Assembly (NCBI GenBank): GCA_019693395.1
Contig: JAAMXP010000932.1
Coordinates: 1-64,000 of the forward strand
DNA length: 64,000 bases
Source: Ettlia oleoabundans
Lineage: Eukaryota > Chlorophyta > Chlorophyceae > Chlamydomonadales
Direction: 5' to 3'
Below, piece by piece: positions 56,339-64,000 of the stretch. The stretch's first letter is position 1. Every line of letters starts with the position of its first letter. Below the pieces are notes generated by a model. The model did not search any database, was not told where the DNA came from, and saw only the letters and a program-made list of their open reading frames with translations. The translations under genes were made by a program, and so were the position numbers.

Positions 56339-57237
56339 ATGGCGCCAATGGCGCAGCAGCTGAAGCTCCCACCTGGCCAGCAACCAGCGACTGGAGGTCT
56401 CAGCCAATGTCTTGGGCATTTGGCGCGTGGTAAATATAGACGTTGGCACCCGGCGACCCAACACTCCTGGGCAGTGCGACAACGGGCGGCAATCACAGCG
56501 GTGGCAACACCAGGAGCGACAGCGACACAAGACCTTGATTGTGAGGCTCGCCTCTACCCTTCAGATCTTCCCTGAGTTGCCTGGGCGATGCCAGCCTGCA
56601 TACTGTTGATGCCGGCAGCAAAGGCACCCGGTGTCGGTGCTCAACCGCCTGAGCTCCACCGTGCAAACAATGAAATTGTTGTTTGCCCTGCTCCCTGTTC
56701 CGCCTGCCCTGGCCCCAGCTGCGATTTCCCTCCCAACTTGTTCATGCTGCAGACACCGTGGTGACAGATGCAGACCGCTCGCACATGCGGCGGGCGCTGG
56801 AGCTGGCATCGCGAGCGCTGGGGGCTACACACCCAAACCCAGCGGTGGGCTGCGTTATCGTGGGCCCGTCGGGGGAAGTGCTGGGCGAAGGCTTTCACCC
56901 GCGCGCCGGCATGCCTCACGCTGAAGTGTATGCGCTCCGCGCCGCCGGTCAAGCAGCAGCAGGGGCCACCGCCTATGTCACACTGGAGCCCTGCAACCAT
57001 TATGGGCGCACGCCGCCATGCAGCCGCGCGTTGGTGGCGGCAGGCGTGGCCCGCGTGGTGGTGGGCGTGACCGACCCCAACCCTCTAGTCGGAGGCTGCG
57101 GCATACATACACTGCAGGAGGCGGGCATCGCGGTAGCAGTGGGCTGTGAAGAGCAAGCCTGCTACGACATCAATGCAGAGTTCATGCAACGCATGCAAGC
57201 AGCAGCAGACTCAGCAGCGCCACAACCAGCCAAGTAA
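56339..57237 (+). CDS. PYRD: Riboflavin biosynthesis deaminase (RibD N-domain / PYRD), stand-alone
   Basis: Exons 56339-56429 and 56753-57237 encode about 191 residues. Exon 2 is a complete RibD deaminase: MRRALELASRALGATHPNPA, VGCVIV, the zinc site HAE in MPHAEVYALR, EPCNHYGRTPPCSRAL (PCxxxxxxxxC) and GVTDPNPLVGG. It deaminates 2,5-diamino-6-ribosylamino-4(3H)-pyrimidinone 5'-phosphate, the second step of riboflavin synthesis, in the plastid of algae and plants. The ORF stops about 25 residues after the deaminase domain, so no reductase domain follows, unlike bacterial RibD or the longer plant PYRD. Exon 1 is the least certain part; its ~30 residues are short for a transit peptide. TGTAA lies at 57452-57456. 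Confidence 0.88.
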
Positions 57238-57687
57238 GCAAATCTACTTCACTTGTGGTTTGTCAAGAATCTCGCGAACACCATTTTTACCAAAGCCAAA
57301 CGCCTTTGCCTGCCAGCGTCCATCCCTGCCAGTCATCCCTATGTTCGATATTGTGATACCTGCTTGACACTTCATTGCTGCAACTTGAAAAGGCTCATGA
57401 ACAGTACAAACTCCCCTTGACCAGATATCCACATTGCGGCATACTGTCTGCTGTAAGATACCATGGGTCGTTTCTTTCAAGCTTGAAAGCGTACAACATT
57501 AGTGATGGGGGGAAGGCACACAACAAAGAATACAGATGTGCAGGCCATAAAGGGCCTCGCACGAAACACAGCATGGGAGGATTTGGCACTACACAGGTGC
57601 TCGGATGTGTTTATCAAGCGATTTCAGGTATGGGGCATCAACAAGGGGACGGGGCCCAACCCAGTGATGACCATCAAGCTGGTGGTT
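57238..57687. other. Convergent intergenic region
   Basis: 450 bp with the 3' UTRs of the deaminase (+) and CP12 (-). TGTAA on the plus strand at 57452-57456. Nothing else recognised. Confidence 0.55.
57452..57456 (+). promoter_or_regulatory. Candidate TGTAA poly(A) signal, deaminase gene
   Basis: 215 nt after the stop codon, on the coding strand. Confidence 0.5.
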
Positions 57688-58558
57688 TTACTCGTCGTAC
57701 ACGCGGCACTCGGGCTCTGCGGGGTTCTCTTCGCAGTACTCGTTGACACGCTTCTGCAATTCAGAAACAAGCAAGAGCCACAGGGACGCAGGTTAGCCCA
57801 AGGAACGTGTGCAGACCAGCCCGTGCATGACAATCCGACTTCGGGGGCTGCTTCGCTAGACAAGAAGAAACTAGAAAATGCCCCAGCAACCAGCAGGCAT
57901 ACACGGAGCTCGACATGCTGTTTCTTTTGATTGAAAAGCTATCAATGGGCTTGTTGACCAAGAAAAGACGAATGCCAACTAGGCTGCTGTGCGAGCAGGG
58001 CTCGCTCCAACTCACGTCCTCAAGGGGGTCCTTGCCGCCGGCAGCCTTGGCGTGGGCAGCTGCAGCGCTAAGCTCCTCCACGGTGTCCCAAGCAGAGGCA
58101 CTGCAGCCATAGGAGGGATATTGAAACTTGAGTGAGGTAACTGAGCCAACCGAGTCCGTGGCTGAAGCTCCGCTCCTTGACACAAAAGAAGGGGGGTCGC
58201 GGAGCTGACCGATGGCTTCGCGGGCCTGGCCAGCCCACCGGCCTCCTGAACCCCGGCTTGCAGCGGGCTGCGCAACGGGTAGCCGCAGGAGAACCATATT
58301 TGGGACCCAGCGCCGGGTTTGCACGACAGATCGGGTTGGGGCAGCAGGGGCTGGCGAAGATGTGCGCTGCCTGACTCACCACTCGCCGGTGGCGCCACCC
58401 GCGCAAGTGTCCTCAGCCTCCTTGATGGCCGCTTCGATGGCACCCTTGTCCGGGGCGGAGAAGACAATCACGCGGGCGGTGCGCGCGGCTGGGCGGGCCG
58501 CAACGCGGGCACCCACCGCAGGGCGGATAGCAACGGGGCGCACGGTCAGGGACTGCAT
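57688..58558 (-). CDS. CP12: CP12, Calvin-cycle redox regulator
   Basis: Exons 58380-58558, 58016-58100 and 57688-57753 encode 109 residues. The first ~30 are a chloroplast transit peptide rich in Ala/Arg/Val. The mature part has the N-terminal Cys pair around the first intron (ETCAGG-like DTCAGGATGEC), the invariant core ASAWDTVEELSAAAAHAKA and DPLED, and the C-terminal Cys pair in YCEENPAEPECRVYDE. CP12 is an intrinsically disordered stromal protein. Its disulfides form in the dark, bridging glyceraldehyde-3-phosphate dehydrogenase and phosphoribulokinase into an inactive complex that thioredoxin dissolves in light. Intron 1 splits the second Cys codon (TG|T). The gene shares a 313-bp promoter region with PYG7. 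Confidence 0.97.
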
Positions 58559-58871
58559 CTTGGCTGTATATGTGTTTTGATAAGTGCGGAATTGCAGACG
58601 GGGTGGCTCGGTTCCGACATTTCAGCTTGGGGCGGGCCTGGGTCTTCACAAGTCTGCAACGACATCACCCCCGGCGATTGCAATCAACGATCTTTTGCTT
58701 GCCTCAAAGCATTTAGCGCACTCCCACTGCTGACACGTTCGTGTTGCAAGATTGCTTGGCGAGCACGGCTGCTGGAAGCGACCCCGTCCTCCTGCAACAC
58801 TCCAGCTCCTGCAACCGGGTCCAACCCCTCAGCTGCGTTGACCCAAAGGCTTACAGCATCCAACAGGCGCA
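58559..58871. promoter_or_regulatory. Shared divergent promoter CP12 / PYG7
   Basis: Only 313 bp separate the two start codons, so both 5' UTRs and promoters overlap here. Both genes serve photosynthesis, so shared light regulation is plausible. I could not identify a specific element. Confidence 0.6.
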
Positions 58872-60801
58872 ATGCCGTTGGCATCAAGCACCATCCTGTC
58901 AGTGGCAGCTTGGTCGGCAGTGCCACCGCTACGCTGGCGGCTGGCACCCAGCAGCAGCAGCAGTATCAGCAGCCTCCTCACAGCGCCTCGCGCCCCTGGC
59001 GGCAGCTGTGAGTGCTCTTGCATCACTCCAATTCTTTGCTGTGCCATTAAATGTGCACCCCTCGAAAGCCAGTCACAGCCCATGCGTGCACCCGCCACCC
59101 TCCGCCGCTGACATTGCCCCCTTGGCCGCTTTGCTCTCTCCATCCACATGCTCTGCGCACAGGTCTATATTGCCGCCATCGAAAATCCTCAGCAAGCCCA
59201 ACAACAGCAGCAGCAGCCCTGCCAGAAGGGGCAGCAGCGGCACTTAGCAGCGGCACCGGCAGCGACAGCCTGGACCTGCTTGCGCTGCAGCCCTCGGCGG
59301 CAGTGTTGCAGTTCCAGCTGCAGCTGCTAGGCGAGGTGGCAGAGGGCCTTGAAGCGCCTGTGCAGCTGGCCTACCTGGTGACCCTGATGGGCTTCCTGGT
59401 GGTGGGTGCTTACCTGGTGGTGCGGCAGGTGCTGATCAGGCGGGAGCTTGAGGAGGCGGCAAAGGTGCTAGGCGAGCGCGTGCGCACGGGGGAGGCGTCC
59501 AGCGAGGTGGGGCCAACTTGCTCGCCTGGCATGCAGTGGTGTACGTGTGAAAAACGCGTGCGAGCTTGGGTTTTTGTTTGTATAACCGTAGTTATTACCA
59601 CCAGTCGATGCGGTAGTTGCGAGGGTGCGAATGTTGTGGCTTTCGTTTTCCCCACTCCTCCAACCTTATCAATTTCGCTTCGTTTCCATCAATTGAGTCC
59701 ACCTCGTCCCTTCTTTCATCCGTTTGCTCCTGCCTCCGCTGCCTTCAGCACCACTTTCTTGACCGTTTGTTTCCCTCCCCTTCCAATGCATTGCAGGACT
59801 ACTTTGAGCTTGGTGTGATCCTGCTGCGCAAGAAGCTGTACACGCAGGCCACCAAGAACCTGGAGAAGGCACAGAAGAACTGGCAGGGGGAGCCAGAGGA
59901 GCTGGCGCAGGTGCACAGGGCAGGATGGGCTAGCGCTGCCAGCAGCAGAGCAAAGGCTGCGGTTTGGGCCAGGCTGGGCTGGCAAGGCAGGACGGCGCGT
60001 CGGGCTCTGCTGGACGTGCCCTGCTCTCGTCTCGCAGCTGGGGCGGCCAGCTTAACACACCGTCTAAATACATGGCAGCAATAGTATGCAAGAGTGGGGG
60101 ATGAGGAGCTTGTGCAAGCAAATTTCATGCTGGACCACTGGTCTGCTCTTGATGTCTGCTGCTGCCGCTGATGCTGGTGCTGACACTGTGGTGGTCATGA
60201 GATTGAACCAGCTGGCGTGAACATTCTCACCCATGCAGCCGCTCAGCTGCCGACCCCGGCCCCCGCCCCTCCCCCCGCCCGCTCTGATGTCATCGTGCAT
60301 GGTGCTCATGCAGGTCCACAACGCGCTCGGCTACTCTTTCTTTAACATGGACCGCGTGGACGCTGCCATTGACCAGTACCGCAAGGCCGTGGAGCTGCAG
60401 CCTGGATACGTGACAGGTAGGTGGCCTGCAGGGTGGGCGCCTGAGCTTTGTGGTATGCAGTGCTGGATGAAGAGGTGTGCCTGCTGCACTTCAGGATTCA
60501 GTTGCTGCAACTAGGTGCCAGCGTTGGTTCCAGCCCTTTACACCTGCACGGAGCCTGTGAGCCTGCTGCCGCCAGCTCCTCTGTTTGGCCTTCACATCAA
60601 AAGGCGCCCATTCATTATTGTCTTCCTGCTTTGCACGCATGTGTCGCAGCCTGGAACAACCTGGGTGACGCGTATGAGCGGAAGAAGCAGTATGGCCCCG
60701 CGCTGGCTGCATACCGTGAGGTCCTCACCTACGCGCCAGACAACAAGGTGGCGCAGGCGCGCAGCGAATACTGCCGCACACGCATCGAGCGTACTGCGTG
60801 A
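58872..60801 (+). CDS. PYG7: PYG7/Ycf37, photosystem I assembly TPR protein
   Basis: Exons 58872-59007, 59163-59506, 59797-59910, 60314-60416 and 60650-60801 encode 282 residues. The N-terminus (Ser/Ala/Arg/Leu-rich, few acids) is a chloroplast transit peptide. One membrane helix ([19 protein letters not shown]) is followed by the basic charged segment [11 protein letters not shown]. Then come TPR units: [40 protein letters not shown], and a third beginning [20 protein letters not shown]. The layout of one helix plus three TPRs, and the wording of each repeat, is that of cyanobacterial Ycf37 and plant PYG7, thylakoid proteins needed for photosystem I assembly and stability. All phases (1,0,0,1) close. 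Confidence 0.93.
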
Positions 60802-61346
60802 TGTGGCGCCTGAGATGTACTGCATTTACGTTGCTGACGGCGATCAAGGCACCCTGTGTGTCTCAGTCCCGCGATTATAACATGAGAGTGCAGCTGCTCC
60901 GTTTAGTTACAAACATGTTACAGACCGGTACACGGCAAGCAGCGATCATTAGGCATGTGGTGCGCATGTGCAAAGAAGGCGTGGCATGGAGAGCAAGCAC
61001 AGCAATATTAGAGTCGAACCCATGAGGCTATACTCGCATGGTGGCAAGCAGGGGAAGCTGATTTCGCCCTTGGCTGGGGCTGGGGCAGGCAGCTGGCTGG
61101 CACCCGGCCAAGTGGTCTAGCGACAGTTGCTGATGGCTCGAGAGTTGTAGCATGAATGGCACCATGCTTGATGGGGTGCCAAATCCCAGATGGGTGAGGG
61201 ATTTGTAACCATGTAGGCTGAGGCCCCATGGTGAATGCTGTTGTGAGTGGCATGCATACCATAACCCATGCTCGTGCATGTGGAGGGGCATGCGGGGTTG
61301 TCGGCCAGGGCATGGAATGCAAGCAGTCGGCAGTTGTGTTGCAGGT
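60802..61346. other. Convergent intergenic region
   Basis: 545 bp holding the 3' flanks of PYG7 (+) and the LamG gene (-). Plus-strand TGTAA at 61204-61208 and minus-strand TGTAA at 60907-60911 and 60918-60922 lie past each other, so the two transcripts may overlap by about 300 nt. No coding sequence is supported. Confidence 0.45.
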
Positions 61347-64000
61347 TCAGGGCTCGTAAGGAGCGCGAGGATCCGCCTCTTCCACCCCCGGCAGCACGAT
61401 GCGGGCGCTGCCCTTCTTCAGCAGGCCCCTTTTGCCTGCAACAGTGACAGTGGAGAGCACAGTCAGAAAAAGAGCAGCAGGGGCAGTGGGGAGCTGTACA
61501 CTGAAGAATAAACCTGCGTTGCTGGGAGGCATAACACGAATCCCCAGCAGGTTGCACAAGGGTTGAACAAGGGCACCAGAAGGACGGGACATGCACAAAC
61601 CAAGGCTTCCTTGACACAACTGGCCGGTCCTACCAAACTACAACTCCCCTGGGCAGCAGATGTGAGCAGTGGAAGCAAGGGAGCACCCCTTTCCCACCTG
61701 GCTCAATGGCCACATTGTCGGTCATCCTGCTGCGGGCTGAAGCCATGGAGGCGTTGTCGGCATCATCATCCTCGGTGCCATGCCCACCCACCGTGCTGGG
61801 GGCCCTGGTGCTGACGTCGCTCAGGGTTGGGTTCAGGCGACGTGAGGCCAAGGGACCCACTGCAGCGGCACCGCAAATGGGAGCAACCAATGGTAAAGGG
61901 AAGGTGGTGCAGTCAGGAGGACAACGTAAAATACCTCTCGTGATCAAAGTTTACCCACCCACAACCCACCCAAGGTCCCCCTGATGGTGCATGCACCACC
62001 CGTCCATTAGCTGCGATCTTACAGACCTGCAGAAGGTGCTGCCGTGATACACAATCCAGCCATAGCTAATGGACCCTCGCCAGACCCAACAACAACACCC
62101 ACCAGCACCTGGGGACTCCACATCAAAGTCCTTGCTGTTGAAGGACATGCTCTTGCCGCTGGACAGCTGGATGGATAGGCCACGACCTGCGCCAGCAGCG
62201 GCTGGGGCTGCCACAGGGGCGCTGCCCCCCGCGTCTGGAGGCACGCCAGGCCCCGCGGTGGCGGCAAACGCGTCGTCGTTGAAGCGCTCAAACCGCTTGC
62301 TGCAAGGGGGTAGGGGGGCGAAAAAGGGAAGCAGGTGGAACTAAAGTATTCCGGCAGGCAGGCACCCAGCAAACACCAGAGAGTAGAAATATGCGGCAAG
62401 CAGGCACAACAACAACCACTGTGGCAACTTGCTTGCAGGGGACACCAATCACCATCGGGTTAGCCCAAAGATGATGAGGTGCATATTCCCCCTTGCCAGG
62501 GCTGCCCCAGCATGCCAAGACAGAACATCACACCCAACGTAAAATAAAACACCGTGTGACCTTGTAGGAAGTTGAGTGTTTGACCCACCCCTGTGCACGC
62601 TTGCGATAGCCCAAAGCCAGCAGCGCCAACATTGTGACGACAGCAACAGCGCCGCCTGTGCTAGCCAGCACGATGCCGGCAATCTCGCCGCCAGTTAGAC
62701 CGCCGCTGCTGCTGCTGGTGCTGCCACTGGGGTTGCCGGCAGAGTCGGGGCTACCCTCAGCAGCAGTGACCAGCGGTGCCGTGCCTGGGGGTAGTGTGGG
62801 AGAGCAGATGGACACATCAGATGTCACTGTCCGCTGCGTATTGGTGCAGTTGGTGGTGTACAGCTGATACTGGACTCAGTGTGGTGCAGCAACCATGCTG
62901 TGCAGCGGTCCTCACCGAGGCTCCCGTTGTTCATGTTCCTGCTGTAGGTCGTGTACAGGCCTGCCACTTGATCCGGAGCCAAGGCGGCGTTAAACAACAT
63001 TAGGTGGGCCACGCTGCCATCATAGAACCTGCACCACAGAGACAGCGCAGGACCCACCAAACTTAAGAATAGACTGCAATCGATTTAAAGGGGCATGGCA
63101 GGGGCGGTTTCCTGGGATGTTTGGGCTGGGGTGTGGGCGTTTGCGGGTAGGCTGCTATGAGGCCCCCCCGCCCCAGCAGCCGTCGGATATAGCTCAGAAC
63201 AACAGTGACCCTCCTCCATGTCCGCCATCCCCTGGCACCACCTAAGCACTCACCTGTTGCCGTCCAAGTCCGAGCGGGCGCATAGGAAGATCTTGTCTGA
63301 CAGCCTGGCGGGGTCGCCACCCGTGATTATGGCGGCACTGCCATTGTTCAGCTGGGTGGTGTCGCTCAGAGAGGCAACCTGAGGCAGGGCGGGAGGCAGA
63401 GGAGTCAACCCAGCTGCCAGTCAGCCAATTGTTGCGCCAAGCCTCCCAGAATGCCAACAGCAAACCATCCCAGCAGCAGTGAGACGATGACTGCCATCAA
63501 CGCCACAAACAGAAAAGACTTGGGAGCCAGTAACTGGGCGAGGGCAGTTGGCCAGCTGACCTGTCTGCCGTCCACGTAGATGGAGAAGCCCCTGGTGTTG
63601 TTGGGGAAGGTGGAGAGCGTGACCATGTGCCAGTTGCCGTCATTCACATCTGCAGGCAGGCAGGCAGGCAGGAGGCTTTCTGGTCAGCTGTGCCTGAGGA
63701 CTGGCACTCAGCTGGCACGTCATTGAAGTGAGCACCTCCCATTTCTCACCCAAAGCTGCCTTGCGCCGCCCTCATGTGGCTTGTACTACTGCTGGCATTC
63801 CGGCAACCTCCGCTGGTGAACTATCAACACACAGCGTCTGCTGCCAACATCTTTCACACTGCATCAGCGTACCCACCCGCATGTGGTGGCGTGCGGTTGG
63901 CAGCCTGGTTGCCCAAGGTTCCATCGCTATCCAGGAAGACGGGCTCCATCCAGCGGCTGCCGGTGTCGTTGGCGTCAGACACAATGGCGCGCACCACACC
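61347..64000 (-). CDS. LamG/pentraxin-like single-pass membrane protein, 3' part
   Basis: Exons 63877-64000 (cut by the window edge), 63561-63649, 63254-63378, 62916-63028, 62589-62784, 62109-62299, 61698-61859 and 61347-61435 give 362 residues. The outer part is a Laminin_G_3/concanavalin-type jelly roll: DVNDGNWHMVTLSTFP, GFSIYVDGRQV, FYDGSVAHLMLFNAAL and the closing ALAPDQVAGLYTTY. NxT/S sites are consistent with glycosylation. A Ser/Gly-rich stalk leads to one membrane helix (IAGIVLASTGGAVAVVTMLA) and a basic stop-transfer YRKR. The ~160-residue tail is presumably cytosolic, with Ser-rich basic patches and no known domain. The N-terminal portion and any signal peptide lie beyond base 64000. 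Ligand and role unknown; similar architectures in algae are cell-surface proteins. Confidence 0.82.
63652..63674 (+). repeat. (CAGG)n microsatellite at a splice acceptor
   Basis: Five to six CAGG units. On the coding strand they are CCTG units ending in the tgcag acceptor of the exon at 63649. Confidence 0.8.

Noticed and set aside
61005..61030. gagtcgaaccca resembling a tRNA T-arm on the minus strand
   Set aside because: The flanking bases do not pair as a T stem, and no acceptor, anticodon or D arm could be built.

Overview
This window is nuclear DNA from a photosynthetic unicellular eukaryote, almost certainly a chlorophyte green alga. It is GC-rich. The genes are split by many short GT-AG introns whose ends usually read gtgag/gtgngt...tgcag. 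Several 3' flanks carry TGTAA, the green-algal polyadenylation signal. The gene content includes chloroplast genes (CP12, PYG7/Ycf37) beside typical eukaryotic nuclear genes. I see no bacterial operon, CRISPR array, rRNA gene, convincing tRNA gene or intact transposon. The species cannot be fixed from the sequence alone.

I assembled twenty protein genes by joining exons by hand, using reading phase and family similarity. In order: (1) 5' part of an EHD-type EH-domain dynamin-like ATPase (-, cut by the left edge); (2) COX19 (+); (3) a NOL8-like nucleolar RRM protein (-); (4) an SLC10A7/BASS4-like transporter (+); (5) a UCP-type mitochondrial carrier (-); (6,7) a tandem pair of paralogues of an unrecognised family (-,-); (8) a FIG4/SAC-type phosphoinositide phosphatase with a long tail (+); (9) a cyclic 2,3-diphosphoglycerate synthetase-like P-loop protein (+); (10) an RMND1/DUF155 membrane protein (-); (11) the kinetochore scaffold KNL1/Spc105 (+); (12) a PhoD-like phosphatase in about 19 exons (-); (13) the SNARE VTI1 (-); (14) Mediator subunit MED20 (+); (15) a JmjC/cupin-8 oxygenase (-); (16) a KH+WW RNA-binding protein resembling the C1 subunit of CHLAMY1 (-); (17) a riboflavin-pathway deaminase without a reductase domain (+); (18) CP12 (-); (19) PYG7/Ycf37 (+); (20) the 3' part of a LamG-domain single-pass membrane protein (-, cut by the right edge).

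The layout is compact and alternates strands, so most neighbours are head-to-head (shared promoter regions of about 260-980 bp) or tail-to-tail (3' ends 190-680 bp apart). These are independent housekeeping genes and not one pathway. The most suggestive pairing is CP12/PYG7, two photosynthesis genes sharing a 313-bp divergent promoter.

The most unusual items are the cDPGS-like gene (an archaeal/bacterial family), the diverged tandem paralogues with identical intron phases, a second phase-compatible SNARE-motif exon inside VTI1, KNL1 with degenerate MELT-like and algal-specific repeats, at least three GC-AG introns with GCAAG donors, and a 53-bp perfect tandem duplication in a NOL8 intron. Exon coordinates are hand-derived. 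Internal exons of recognised families are reliable, but first exons and 5' ends are less so.
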